Source: an uncultured Clostridia bacterium
GTDB lineage: Bacteria > Bacillota > Clostridia > Christensenellales > UBA3700
Assembly: GCA_944381275.1 (NCBI GenBank)
Contig: CALWKO010000006.1
Coordinates: 1-57,133, forward strand
Length of the DNA stretch: 57,133 bases
Reading direction: 5' to 3'
The notes beneath the pieces are model-generated. The model saw only the letters and a program-made list of their open reading frames with translations. It was not told the DNA's origin and did not search any database. Below, piece after piece: positions 32,637 to 42,049 of this stretch; the stretch's first letter is position 1; every line of letters starts with the position of its first letter. The translations under genes were made by a program, and so were the position numbers.

Positions 32637-35600
32637 TTATCGTTTGAATACGAAGGTTATTTCATATGTTCCGCTCTTTCTGTCGATGTTTACGGGAACG
32701 CCCGTCATCCTGACGCCGTTTTCGATTATATAATCGCCGTCGCCTTCGGCATAGCGGATAATAAAGTTCGCGCCGCCGTGAGTGTATTTTATCACTAGGT
32801 TTTGCCAATCTTCCGCAAGCGGACGGCGGCAGACTATGGCGCGCGAGCGAATACGAAAGCCTATGAAATCTTCAAGATAAGTCTTATAATACCAACTTGC
32901 GCTGCCCGTGTACCAGCTCCAACCCATCCTGCCCTTCATATCCTTATTGTAATATACGTCGGCGGCGATGACGTAAGGTTCTCCGCAATATCTGCTCTTC
33001 CCCTCGCCCTTACACAAGTAAACGGGATTGAGCATGCGCGCAAGCGCCGCCGCCCTTTTGCTATCGCCCGCCATGCAATAGGCTTTGAATAGCCACACCG
33101 CGGCGTGAGTATATTGCCCGCCGTTTTCGCGCACACCCTTGGGATAGGCGGAGATATATCCGCAATAAAAGTTCTTGTCAAAGGGCGGGTCAAGCAGTCG
33201 GACAACGTTGAATTTTTCGCCTATGAGTCTACTAGCATGGGCAAGCGCGCTCTTTGCCCGCTCGCCTTTCGCTATCCCGGAAATGACCGCCCACGCTTGG
33301 GAGATGATGTCTGTTTTACAGGCGGGGGAATTGTCCTTGCCCAGCCATATTCCGTCATCGGTGAAGGCACGCGCATATCGCCCTTCAAAGAAAGCCTTGC
33401 CGACCGCGGAGCCAAGCTCTTCGCAGAGTTGGATATATTTCGGGCGCAAATCGGCTTCTATGAGCGGCAAAACTTTGTCGATGACCGCAGCGGCAAATTG
33501 CGTGAGCCATACGCTCTCTCCCCTGCCTTGAGTGCCGATTTCATTTAGGGCATCATTCCAATCGCCGCCGCCGATGAGAAGCAGTCCGTGCTCTCCCTTT
33601 TTTAAGCTGTCTATTGCACGCAAAATATGCTCGATGAGCGTGCCTTGGGCGCTTCCGTATTCACCGCGTTCCATGCGTGAATCTTCGCCTTTTGCAAGCG
33701 GAGGCGAGGTGAGATAGGGAATTTCCTCCTTTAAAATCTCTCTGTCCGCGGTGAAATCAACATATTCGGCGGTTACATATCCCAGGAAAAGCCTGTCGTC
33801 CGTTATTCGAGTGCGCACGCCCAAGGCGGGGCGATGCCACCAATGCATAACGTCCCCTTCCTCGTATTGGCGGGCGGCGCACTCCAAAATTATCTCGCGC
33901 ACCTTGTTAGGGTCGGTATATAAGTGCGCAAGGCAATCCTGCAATTGATCGCGGAAGCCGACCGCTCCGCCTGCCTGATAAAAGCCGCATCTGCCGGCAA
34001 GGCGGGAGGAATACACCTGATAAGGCAGGTTATTCATTAAAAGCCTTTGCTCTTCCTCAACACCTTCTATCGTAACTTTATTGAGCGTTTTGAACATATC
34101 GCACTGTTTTTCCAACTCTTGCAGTACATCTTCCGCATGCAATGACAGGGCGAGATCTTCACTTTCCGTTATAAAAAAGTCGAGCGTACACTCTCCGCCG
34201 AAGGGCAAATTCACTTCCGCAACCAAGCGGGCAATACATAAGTTTATGCCGGAAATTGCAGGGTATGGCACTTCGCCCTTCACCGCGCTTGCATAGCTTT
34301 GACGGCAGAACGCCTGCGCGCCTTGAAGGCATGATATATACGCCTTTTGCCCCGTTAAACGATTTTCCGCAACTATGCCGCAGGCGCATGCCCGCGTATC
34401 TGTCGCCCACGGAACTGCAATCCTGCCGAGCAGAGGTTTTAAGTCGAATACTATCGACATGGCACGGGCGGCGCCGTCGTTTTTCAGGGTGAGATGATAC
34501 GCCTTTCCTCTGCCGTCCTTAATTATTCCGACTTGCAGATTGCTTTCGATGCCTTCCGCTCGGCAGACAAAACTTGTCATCCCCTTTCCGTGGAGCACAT
34601 ACCCGCCGGGGTTGAGCTTGTTCAGGCGCAGGAACTTACCATCGAAAAACATTATAAGCGTTTCGGGCGGAGTATCTTCTATCGGATCGTTGAACCAGCG
34701 GGAGATCTTTCTTTCGCACGAGTTTGAAGCAAATGTGAAACCGCCGCCGTTTTGCGTTATCACAAAGCCGCCCTCTTCGCCCGCGATGACATTGGAGTAA
34801 GGTAGCAGGGGCGGATCGATGACCGAATAATCGCCGCTATCGGTAAAATACCCGAATCCGCTTTCAAGCGCCTTGGAGGGTTTTTGAATATGCTCGCACA
34901 AGGCGGGGGAATAGCTTGCGCTTTCCTTGATTTTCATGCAAGGCAACCTTTTTTGCCTTCTTATTTCATCGAGGAAAAACACGGGCGAGGCTTGGCAGAG
35001 CGAAGTAAATTCATCTATGTCTGTTATATGCACTAGATTTGTTTTTTCTATATTTCCCATGTTCGTTTTATGCAAAAGCCTATCCCGCTTTTGGGCAAAG
35101 TATTCGTCCGATTTACTCAGGATTATGTGCAAATTGCAGGGTAAACCGCATAAATTCAGATATAATATCGCCGATATCGCCCTTTCCGCCATAGAAAAGT
35201 CCTTTTCGTAATCAAGGGCGAATGCTCGCCTTTGATTTATTATATTATAGTACTGTATTTTTTCTGCACTTTGCGTTGCATAGAGCAAACAAGGCGCAAG
35301 CTCGTCCAAAAGCTCGCTTATTTGGCTATCCCGCCTATATCTGCGAGTGCGCAAAGCAGACAGTTCTGCACATCTCTCGCAATAGTCAAAATAATTTTCT
35401 TCATCCAGCGAGTGCATGAATTTTTCCAGCACATCAAATTCCGCGCTCGCCGCCTTTATCACATATATCTCTCCGCATTCCCCGGGTGAAACGGTTAGGG
35501 TGCACACCGCGCTCAAACACGGATACATTACGTCGCCGAAGTTGGGCGCAAGTTCACCCTTTCCCGCAGCGCGGGCGGAAGACGCGGTATACTTTACGCC

Positions 35601-38600
35601 TTTTCCTCCCGCAAGTTTGAACGCCAAGAATTTATCGCCGCCCTCCGCTTTGGATCGTCTTGTTACATATACCCCTTCTTCACGCTTTTCACTCGATACG
35701 AACATATCCGCATATACCGGATGCGAGGAATACTCCTCCTCTTCCGCCATGGCGAGGCGCTCGAAGTATGATACCTCATATGTGACTACCGATTGGGTAT
35801 TATTCTTTATGGTGAGCTTTCTTATCTCGCCGGGCATACCTTTGAGCAAGAAAACTTTCTCCTTGCAGCATTCTTCCTCGTTTTCGTATTCCGCACACTC
35901 CGCAGTGTAGGAAAATGAATACTTCCCGCTGTATTTTTTAGGCATATATGTGGGGGAGAACTCCTCCCCTTCCCCTTTTATAGTAAAAAAGCCGCCGTCC
36001 GCAAGTGTCGGATCCTGCCTCCACCTGTTCACGTTTATACTGCCGAAGCGCGAAACTCCGCAGCCGCTTTCCGTGAGGATGACGGAGTACTCGCCCTCGC
36101 TGAGCAATGCGGCTTTCGGCTGCTCTGTCCCCTCATATCTGCGGTAGAACGCTTCGTTTTGAGGATATACAAAATCCGCTTTCGGCTTTTTTGCGCACCT
36201 AATTTCCGGCACGCGCTCTTCAAGCAGCAATTCGCCGCCGCTCATCTCTTCGTCCGCCATAAAGTATTCGCAGACGATATTATCCCTCAGCGCATTGGTT
36301 ATTGCCGCAAGCAGCATTCCTTGATGGTGGGACATGTAACTGCACACTATCTTACCGCCCGCGGTATAGTCGATCGCTTCGCAAAAGCCGTACTTGCCGT
36401 ATACGCCGCGTTTTTTCAGCTTCATCAAATTGACAGCCGCCCTATGAGGCATATATTTTAGCGTCATAGCCGAGGAATACGGGGATATAACGCACATATC
36501 CGGGGTTGAATTGAGCGCCAAAGTGCTCACGCCGAATTGCCCGTACTTGTAATTTCCCCCGTCGTCGAAGTCGTAATAGCCGCTTTCGCTTATGCCGAAC
36601 ACCCCCTTACACGATGAGGCGCACATTATAACGCTTGCCGCCGCGCAGGAGTGCGTGAGCAAGGAAAATTTGCTGTCCTTAAAGAATATCTGCGGCATGA
36701 GATATTCAAACGCCGTGCCCGCCCACGATGTGAGCATGTTTCCGCAATCGGAGATGAGGTCGCGCCTCAAAGCGTCCCATGCCGGAATATCACGCGAACA
36801 GGCGGCGACATACGCCAAGATCCGCGCTTCCGAAGCCATCATATCGTAATGCCCCTCATAATTCCGCCCGTCCAGGTTATAGCCGATATAAAATCTTCCC
36901 CGCGCCTTGTCGAAGAGTTCTTCCAAGCGCATACCGCCCAAAATGCCGTCGATCGCCAAAGTACTCTCTCCCCGCGCTTTCAAGAATGAGCGCGCCGTGA
37001 TGAGGCATGCCGCCAAGTTGCCGTTGTCCACGCTGGAGATATAACGGGGAGTCTTGACCTGCCCTTGCAGATCGTACCAATTAAAGAAGTCACCCTTCCA
37101 CGTTGGGAGCGATTTTAAGACGTCGACGTCCTGAGCAATGCGCAAAACAGCCTCGTCTTCTTCGCAAATGCCGCACTCCGCCGCACATACATGCGCCAGA
37201 ATGCCCATTCCCAAATTGGTGGGCGAAGTCATATCCGCGATTTTCACCCCCGATTCAAATGAAAGATTGTCTGAAAGCAACTTGCTTCTTTCACGCATAT
37301 CGACAAAATAAGCATAGGTATCGCACGCCGCCGAGCGAAGAAAATTCTTGTCCTTCGCATCCGCAGTCCTGCGCTTAAAGGGACGGTTGCCAAGGGTGAG
37401 AGCGCAAGCGTAGAGTACGCATACCGCGGCATATATCGTTACGGCATAGGTGAAGAACAATGTTGCACTTAGCACGGCAAGCAGGAGCGTCCCGCCGAAT
37501 ATGAGGGCAAAATGCGCCCGCACGGGCTCGCCTTTCAACGAGGCAAACGTGCGCCATTCAAGTAAATTTTTACGGAAAATAAGCCTATAAACCGTCTTTA
37601 CTATCACACAAACGCTTGTGAATGCCGTGAAAGGAAGCAGAATAATACCCTCTATTCCCATGGCTATATTGCGGAAAAAGCCGCCGACGGCATATCTCAT
37701 TCTCACTCCGTCCGAAATCGAATAAAGGCAAAATCCCGCAGCTGTCAGCGGGCGCGCCATAAGGCAAATGCCGATGACGATCGCAAGCGGTATGCTCCAC
37801 AGCGCCAAGGCGGAGATCACGGCTGCGAAAGCTATGGGCGGCGCAAAAATCTGCGCGGCATTTACGATTATCGTATAGCGATACAGTTGATGGCATTTGC
37901 GCGAAAACGCGAGAGGCAAAAGCAGCAAATCACCCCTCTGCCACCTCTCCGCTCTGCGCGCCTGAGCCGCATATGTCGTGGGGGCGTCCTCATATACGAA
38001 GTCGCCTGCCGAGCCGCAAACGGTGAGCGCGCCTTCGGCTATGTCATGGCTGAGCACTCTGCCTTGCGGCAAAACACCGCGCAATTTTTCGTCGTATGAG
38101 CGCAATCTGTAAATACCCTTGCCGCAATATATGCTCTGCGCGCATAGGTTATAGTAGAAATCAGAATACGAGCAATACTCTTCCACCCCCGATTCGTGCA
38201 GGAATCGGACGGAATACGGTGTTTTTAACGAGGAAAGTTTGTATTTGCAGCCAAAGGAGAGTACGTCGTACTTGCGCGCAAGCGGATGCATCGCCGCACT
38301 CACCGCCCTGCGCACTCCGCCCACGGTGAGGCGTGAATCGGAATCGAGTAAAAGCACATATACCGGGGTAAACGGCGTTCCGCTTATATATTCAAAGGGA
38401 GTTTTTTCGCCGCGCAGCAGCAGGGAGTTCATATCCTCTATCGCGCCGCGCTTCCTCTCTCTTCCCGACCATTTGCCGCCGCACTTGCTGCGCCTGCGCA
38501 AGAGTACGAATATATCCCTCTCGTCCTCCAGGCGGGACAGCTCGCGGACGATCTCCTCATCCCCGTCCGCGTGTTCGGTAGAAGAAGCGGCAAAATCGGC

Positions 38601-40001
38601 TAGGAGCACAAAGCCGGCATTGTCGTCCTTGTTCGCCGCGCGAATTGCCTTTATATCATCGATTGCCGCCCTAGTATCGTTCATATTTGCTAGCACTACA
38701 GACATAACCGTAAGCACACTGCCATCATTCGGAATGCGATCCAACTTCAATCGCGGCACGCTGCGCACGGGGATGAATGCAGATACGGTTTTGATTACGA
38801 GATATTCTATCGGCTTTAACGCGGTGAAGAACACGATAAAAAATACGCAGGCGGAGAGCGCCGCCCCGTTCATGAGTACGGCGGCAGTGCAGGATACCGC
38901 CAAGTCGAGGGCGAACACGACCGCGCCGAATACCGATGCCCTGCTCTCCGCACCGAGTGAAACTTTTTTGCCGTTTAGCAGCCGATATACCTTCCTGCGG
39001 CTTTCAAAAAGAAGCTCGCCGAAGTGCACTCCGCGCTCGCCGGCAAGGCGCATAATCTTCTCGGCACAGTACTTTTCCGACATATTGCAGTAATTTGCAA
39101 GCATACCGAGGGCGTTTAAGTAAAGGTGCTTTGAAACATCGTCCATGCCGCGATAAGTTTCGTCTTGCGCAAATATCTCCCCTATGGGAGAGGCGTGCAG
39201 GGCAAAGCGCAGATCGAATTGCTCGTGAAGCGATTTAAGCGATTTAACCGCGTTTGCGATCAAAAGAGCCGAGTCGGAAAGATATACGCCGAAGGTTATC
39301 TCCGCATTCTCCGCGCCCGTATCGGTGCCCTCCGCGCCAGCCGCGGCTCCCAACTGTTTGCGATAGTAGGTATACCCGGGCAGTTTGGCGTGAGAGAGGC
39401 TGAACCTCTCATCTTTAGCGGCATAGTTTTGCGCGCGATTAATAAGTATTATCCGCTTGCATATACGCGCGATATGCCTGTAAAGCGAGTATTCAAAGGC
39501 TTGAGGCAGGGAAAATATCTCCTCGTTGGTGAGCGGTGCATACTTGTTGAACAGCTTTATCTGCCGCAGGCACTTTTCCGCATTAGCGCCGCACCTATCG
39601 AGCGATGTGAGCAGATGTGCGAGCGCGACCACCCTTATCTTGCCTCCGCTCCTAGGTTTGGCGTTCAGGCGCATAATGCCCGCCTTATTGGAGCTTGCAA
39701 TAAGATAGTTGCCGTTTTCATACAGCCACTTTTCGCACTCTTCAAGGCTTATTCCCCTCTTAACCTTGCGCCTTACAAGGCGAAATGCACGCTTTATCTG
39801 CGCGATCGTTTCGCGGTAAGGGATACCCACGCCCGTCTTATCCCTCACGGTCATGGATTGGGCGAGTGACGCCACATTTAACTGCAAATCTTCTTCATCG
39901 GCGCGGGCGATCACCGCATATCGCCTTCTTCTTTTGAGCGAGAGAAGCGCGGGGATCATAAAGCTGAGCGCCAATATCGAGATAATCAAATAATATACCA
40001 T
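32637..40001 (-). CDS. Giant membrane glycan synthase resembling cyclic beta-1,2-glucan synthase (GT84-GH189-GH94)
   Basis: 2454 residues from the ATG at 40001, which has GAGGAAACT before it; the longer frame would run into rnpB. Transmembrane helices near residues 2-22, 410-450 and 740-880 flank a GT84-type transferase domain (about 470-720) with RERKRGAIEDMNSLL, a DxD motif LLLDSDSRL near 552, LSHDIAEG near 652 and RAERWQRGD. Residues about 885-1270 match the glucoamylase-like domain of these enzymes (now GH189, which cyclises the glucan), with SPTNLGMGILAH and SHHQGMLLAAI. After a beta-rich region, about 1720-2454 is a GH94 phosphorylase domain with GGDWNDALNE (catalytic Asp near 2147) and YPKGVRENGGQYTHA. 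Family knowledge suggests synthesis of beta-1,2-glucan; product and regulation are not shown. It stands alone between rnpB and rarA. Confidence 0.85.
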   Translation of the reverse strand: MVYYLIISILALSFMIPALLSLKRRRRYAVIARADEEDLQLNVASLAQSMTVRDKTGVGIPYRETIAQIKRAFRLVRRKVKRGISLEECEKWLYENGNYLIASSNKAGIMRLNAKPRSGGKIRVVALAHLLTSLDRCGANAEKCLRQIKLFNKYAPLTNEEIFSLPQAFEYSLYRHIARICKRIILINRAQNYAAKDERFSLSHAKLPGYTYYRKQLGAAAGAEGTDTGAENAEITFGVYLSDSALLIANAVKSLKSLHEQFDLRFALHASPIGEIFAQDETYRGMDDVSKHLYLNALGMLANYCNMSEKYCAEKIMRLAGERGVHFGELLFESRRKVYRLLNGKKVSLGAESRASVFGAVVFALDLAVSCTAAVLMNGAALSACVFFIVFFTALKPIEYLVIKTVSAFIPVRSVPRLKLDRIPNDGSVLTVMSVVLANMNDTRAAIDDIKAIRAANKDDNAGFVLLADFAASSTEHADGDEEIVRELSRLEDERDIFVLLRRRSKCGGKWSGRERKRGAIEDMNSLLLRGEKTPFEYISGTPFTPVYVLLLDSDSRLTVGGVRRAVSAAMHPLARKYDVLSFGCKYKLSSLKTPYSVRFLHESGVEEYCSYSDFYYNLCAQSIYCGKGIYRLRSYDEKLRGVLPQGRVLSHDIAEGALTVCGSAGDFVYEDAPTTYAAQARRAERWQRGDLLLLPLAFSRKCHQLYRYTIIVNAAQIFAPPIAFAAVISALALWSIPLAIVIGICLMARPLTAAGFCLYSISDGVRMRYAVGGFFRNIAMGIEGIILLPFTAFTSVCVIVKTVYRLIFRKNLLEWRTFASLKGEPVRAHFALIFGGTLLLAVLSATLFFTYAVTIYAAVCVLYACALTLGNRPFKRRTADAKDKNFLRSAACDTYAYFVDMRERSKLLSDNLSFESGVKIADMTSPTNLGMGILAHVCAAECGICEEDEAVLRIAQDVDVLKSLPTWKGDFFNWYDLQGQVKTPRYISSVDNGNLAACLITARSFLKARGESTLAIDGILGGMRLEELFDKARGRFYIGYNLDGRNYEGHYDMMASEARILAYVAACSRDIPAWDALRRDLISDCGNMLTSWAGTAFEYLMPQIFFKDSKFSLLTHSCAAASVIMCASSCKGVFGISESGYYDFDDGGNYKYGQFGVSTLALNSTPDMCVISPYSSAMTLKYMPHRAAVNLMKLKKRGVYGKYGFCEAIDYTAGGKIVCSYMSHHQGMLLAAITNALRDNIVCEYFMADEEMSGGELLLEERVPEIRCAKKPKADFVYPQNEAFYRRYEGTEQPKAALLSEGEYSVILTESGCGVSRFGSINVNRWRQDPTLADGGFFTIKGEGEEFSPTYMPKKYSGKYSFSYTAECAEYENEEECCKEKVFLLKGMPGEIRKLTIKNNTQSVVTYEVSYFERLAMAEEEEYSSHPVYADMFVSSEKREEGVYVTRRSKAEGGDKFLAFKLAGGKGVKYTASSARAAGKGELAPNFGDVMYPCLSAVCTLTVSPGECGEIYVIKAASAEFDVLEKFMHSLDEENYFDYCERCAELSALRTRRYRRDSQISELLDELAPCLLYATQSAEKIQYYNIINQRRAFALDYEKDFSMAERAISAILYLNLCGLPCNLHIILSKSDEYFAQKRDRLLHKTNMGNIEKTNLVHITDIDEFTSLCQASPVFFLDEIRRQKRLPCMKIKESASYSPALCEHIQKPSKALESGFGYFTDSGDYSVIDPPLLPYSNVIAGEEGGFVITQNGGGFTFASNSCERKISRWFNDPIEDTPPETLIMFFDGKFLRLNKLNPGGYVLHGKGMTSFVCRAEGIESNLQVGIIKDGRGKAYHLTLKNDGAARAMSIVFDLKPLLGRIAVPWATDTRACACGIVAENRLTGQKAYISCLQGAQAFCRQSYASAVKGEVPYPAISGINLCIARLVAEVNLPFGGECTLDFFITESEDLALSLHAEDVLQELEKQCDMFKTLNKVTIEGVEEEQRLLMNNLPYQVYSSRLAGRCGFYQAGGAVGFRDQLQDCLAHLYTDPNKVREIILECAARQYEEGDVMHWWHRPALGVRTRITDDRLFLGYVTAEYVDFTADREILKEEIPYLTSPPLAKGEDSRMERGEYGSAQGTLIEHILRAIDSLKKGEHGLLLIGGGDWNDALNEIGTQGRGESVWLTQFAAAVIDKVLPLIEADLRPKYIQLCEELGSAVGKAFFEGRYARAFTDDGIWLGKDNSPACKTDIISQAWAVISGIAKGERAKSALAHASRLIGEKFNVVRLLDPPFDKNFYCGYISAYPKGVRENGGQYTHAAVWLFKAYCMAGDSKRAAALARMLNPVYLCKGEGKSRYCGEPYVIAADVYYNKDMKGRMGWSWYTGSASWYYKTYLEDFIGFRIRSRAIVCRRPLAEDWQNLVIKYTHGGANFIIRYAEGDGDYIIENGVRMTGVPVNIDRKSGTYEITFVFKR

Positions 40002-40055
40002 AGTTTCCTCGCGGCAATTATTGACAGCGGCGCGGCGCGTTATACGAATACAGGC

Positions 40056-40080
40056 AATAAAAAAGGCGGCAGCGCCGCCT
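40056..40080 (-). terminator. Rho-independent terminator of rnpB
   Basis: AGGCGGC, a short GCT loop and GCCGCCT form a strong stem on the minus strand directly after the P1 helix of RNase P RNA, followed by six T and ATTG. It ends 55 bases before the start of the glucan-synthase gene, so that gene depends on read-through or an unseen promoter. Confidence 0.9.
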
Positions 40081-40401
40081 CCCAAATGATCAATAAGCCG
40101 GATTCTGTTTACGATGGCCATCTATCCAGGCTCGGCGTTGCCGCCGAGCTCGAGCGATTTTCCGACGCGGCAGGCTGCCGCATAATGTCGTTTTCTCTTG
40201 CACCGAGTGGGGTTTACAGGGCATTCCGCGTTGCCGCGGAATCGGTGAGCTCTTACCTCGCCTTTCCATCCTTGCCCGCAATGCGGGCGGTCTATTTCTG
40301 TTGCACTTTCCTTTAAGTCGCCTTAACCGGTAGTTAGCCGGCACTCTGCCTTACGGTGTCCGGACTTTCCTCACTTTCGTGCGGCCATCCGATCATTTGG
40401 G
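40081..40401 (-). ncRNA. rnpB: RNase P RNA, bacterial class A
   Basis: Catalytic RNA that removes the 5' leader from tRNA precursors. On the minus strand the molecule begins CCCAAATGATC and ends GATCATTTGGG, an 11-bp P1 helix. The 5' part holds GAGGAAAGTCCGGAC (P4 5' strand region) and the 3' part ACAGAATCCGGCTTAT (P4 3' strand), both invariant. TAAGAGCTCACC of the J11/12 region and GGATAGATGGCCATC are also present. About 321 nt with class A layout (P6-P17 pairing by CGCCGAG-type stems), which is common in Clostridia, whereas Bacillus has class B. Open reading frames across it are spurious. Its protein modulator gene rnpM is at 16151-16417. Confidence 0.96.
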
Positions 40402-40406
40402 ACTTT

Positions 40407-40435
40407 ATCTTAACACCAAACGGGTCAAAAGTCAA
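40407..40435 (-). promoter_or_regulatory. Sigma-A promoter of rnpB, overlapping the sigK stop codon
   Basis: TTGACT (40430-40435), a 17-base spacer and TAAGAT (40407-40412) with an extended TG on the minus strand. The -35 box covers the last codons of sigK (Leu-Asp-Phe-stop, CTTGACTTTTGA). The predicted first base is at the P1 helix of the RNA, as expected for a mature 5' end made by initiation. Confidence 0.85.
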
Positions 40436-41123
40436 GCGCGTGCTTGTCGATATACTTGCGCAGTTTTTCTATCGCCTTCTTTTCTATGCGTGAGATATAG
40501 GAGCGGGAGATGTTGAACTTTTCCGCAACTTGCAGCTGCGTGTGGGCGGGGATGCCCTCTAAGCCATACCTCATCTTGATTATCTCGTACTCTCTGGCGT
40601 CAAGCGCCGCTTTTACCACCTTGTGGAGTTTTTCGCGCACGAGCGAATTTTCCACCTCGTCGATGACGTCGGTGCTGTCTTCAAGCAGATCCATGAGGGT
40701 TATTTCGTTGCCGTCCTTATCGCTGCTTACGGGCTCGAAGAGGGAGCGCGTGCCCTTGTATTTCTTGCTTGCGCGCAAGGTCATGAGAATTTCGTTTTCT
40801 ATACACTTACTCGCATATGTGGCAAACTGCGTGCCCTTGCCGCCCGAATAGGTGTTCACCGCCTTTATAAGCCCTATCGAGCCCACGGAGATGAGTTCGT
40901 CGTTGTCGTTATAGCCGGAATACTTTTTTACGATGTGCACCACAAGGCGCATATTGTGACTCACCAGCTCGTCGCGCGCGGACTTATCCCCTTGCCGCAT
41001 GCGCTCGATGAGCTCTTTTTCCTTTTCAGGAGTGAGAGGAAGAGGAAAACTGCTCTTGTTCTTTACATAACCGGTAAAGAAGAAGATGTTGCCGAGTAAC
41101 GCAAAAATGCCGCTTAAAAACAT
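40425..41123 (-). CDS. sigK: RNA polymerase sporulation sigma factor SigK (with pro-sequence)
   Basis: Late mother-cell sigma factor. The 232 residues keep a hydrophobic N-terminal pro-sequence (MFLSGIFALLGNIFFFTGYV) before the region KNKSSFPLPLTPEKEKELIERM. Region 2 has [36 protein letters not shown] and [17 protein letters not shown]; region 4 has YISRIEKKAIEKLRKYI. The gene is uninterrupted, with no skin-like element. The pro-sequence implies processing by a SpoIVFB-type protease, unlike Clostridioides difficile, whose SigK lacks it. Upstream is nrdR with its terminator, so sigK should have its own sporulation promoter, which I could not place. Confidence 0.93.
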   Translation of the reverse strand: MFLSGIFALLGNIFFFTGYVKNKSSFPLPLTPEKEKELIERMRQGDKSARDELVSHNMRLVVHIVKKYSGYNDNDELISVGSIGLIKAVNTYSGGKGTQFATYASKCIENEILMTLRASKKYKGTRSLFEPVSSDKDGNEITLMDLLEDSTDVIDEVENSLVREKLHKVVKAALDAREYEIIKMRYGLEGIPAHTQLQVAEKFNISRSYISRIEKKAIEKLRKYIDKHALDF

Positions 41124-41201
41124 ACATTCACCGCCTGATACATTCTGAAATATGTCTATGAATACAACGGCTTGTACGATAACTCGGGAGGAAAAATAAT
41201 G

Positions 41202-41224
41202 GAAAAAGGACCCCGCAGGGTCCT
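41202..41224 (-). terminator. Rho-independent terminator of nrdR
   Basis: AGGACCC, a four-base TGCG loop and GGGTCCT form a 7-bp stem on the minus strand followed by TTTTTCC. It begins 17 bases after the nrdR stop and isolates nrdR from sigK. Confidence 0.88.
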
Positions 41225-41240
41225 ATATATTCGAGCTTAT

Positions 41241-41705
41241 TTACTTGTTTTGCTTTTTCTTGAGCACTTCGTTTATCTCATCCAGCCAGCTGTTTATGTC
41301 CTTAAACTGCCTGTGGACGGCGGCAAAGCGGACGTATGCCACGTCGTCGATCTCCTTAAGCCCGTCCATTACCATTTCGCCTATCTCATCCGAGGTGATC
41401 TCTTGGTCGAGGTGGTTGGCGACGCGCTTTTCTATATCGGCGACCAGATTATCTATCTGCTGCATGGCAACGGGGCGCTTTTCGCACGCCTTCATAATGC
41501 CTTGCTTCACCTTTTGAGCGGAGAACGCCTGGCGGCAGCCGTTCTTTTTAACGACCATGACGGGCGTAAACTCCACCGTTTCGTAGGTGGTGAACCTTCT
41601 GCCGCACGCGGTGCATTCGCGCCTGCGGCGAATGGAGGTGCCGTCCTCGTTCACGCGTGAGTCGATAACTTTACTGTCCATGCAGCCGCAATATATACAT
41701 TTCAT
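41241..41705 (-). CDS. nrdR: Transcriptional repressor NrdR
   Basis: ATP/dATP-sensing zinc-ribbon repressor of ribonucleotide reductase genes. The 154 residues show the zinc ribbon MKCIYCGC, then DSRVNEDGTSIRRRREC and CGRRFTTYE, followed by the ATP-cone domain (VVKKNGCRQAFSAQKVKQGI). The length is typical. It has its own promoter and a terminator, so it is a single-gene unit within the sporulation sigma cluster. No ribonucleotide reductase gene is in the window, and I saw no NrdR box here. Confidence 0.96.
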   Translation of the reverse strand: MKCIYCGCMDSKVIDSRVNEDGTSIRRRRECTACGRRFTTYETVEFTPVMVVKKNGCRQAFSAQKVKQGIMKACEKRPVAMQQIDNLVADIEKRVANHLDQEITSDEIGEMVMDGLKEIDDVAYVRFAAVHRQFKDINSWLDEINEVLKKKQNK

Positions 41706-41729
41706 AACTTTTTTCCTCGTTTTTTCTCT

Positions 41730-41758
41730 ATTATACCACTATTTTTTCGATTGTGCAA
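41730..41758 (-). promoter_or_regulatory. Sigma-A promoter of nrdR
   Basis: TTGCAC (41753-41758), 17-base spacer, TATAAT (41730-41735) on the minus strand, between ylmC and nrdR. The leader is about 20 bases and holds ACGAGGAAAAAA before the ATG. Confidence 0.75.
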
Positions 41759-41764
41759 TAATTT

Positions 41765-42049
41765 TCAACAATCGCGGGGCGCAGGACACACGGGATTTCC
41801 GCTCGCCCGGTCGCCGAGTTCTATCAAGATGGCGTCCTCCCCTATCTTGATGATGTTCTTCCAGGGCACAAAGATGCTCTCATCGCCGGAGATGTTCTTG
41901 AAAAACTTTTTTTCACCGGGGACGATTATGCCCAAGGCATTGCCCGAGCACGTCAAAGCTATGTCTAAAATGCGCCCCAGCTTTTTGCCGTCGGTTAAGT
42001 TGACCACTTCTTTTTCCCTAAGTTCGCAAAATGTGAGATCGGATATCAT
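41765..42049 (-). CDS. ylmC: YlmC/YmxH family PRC-barrel sporulation-associated protein
   Basis: 94-residue PRC-barrel protein: MISDLTFCELREKEVVNL, then DGKKLGRILDIAL, GIIVPGEKKFFK and ESIFVPWKNIIKIGEDAILIE as the two halves of the barrel. The YlmC/YmxH family is found next to sigG in Bacillus and Clostridia; its role is unknown. The ATG at 42049 is preceded by GGAGGG at five bases. That Shine-Dalgarno forms the 3' arm of a stem-loop that may also terminate sigG. The longer open frame that reaches into sigG has no support. The tail (ASGNPVCPAPRDC) is variable. Confidence 0.88.
   Translation of the reverse strand: MISDLTFCELREKEVVNLTDGKKLGRILDIALTCSGNALGIIVPGEKKFFKNISGDESIFVPWKNIIKIGEDAILIELGDRASGNPVCPAPRDC

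Noticed and set aside
40086..40344. Open frames of 76 and 84 residues over rnpB
   Set aside because: The region is clearly RNase P RNA, with the P1 and P4 strands and J11/12 present. The frames are accidental.
40425..41123. Possible skin-type interruption of sigK
   Set aside because: The reading frame is continuous with all sigma regions and a pro-sequence. No recombinase gene is near.
41124..41200. Sigma-E promoter upstream of sigK
   Set aside because: CATA-containing strings occur (CATAGACA, CATATTTC) but none satisfies both boxes and spacing.
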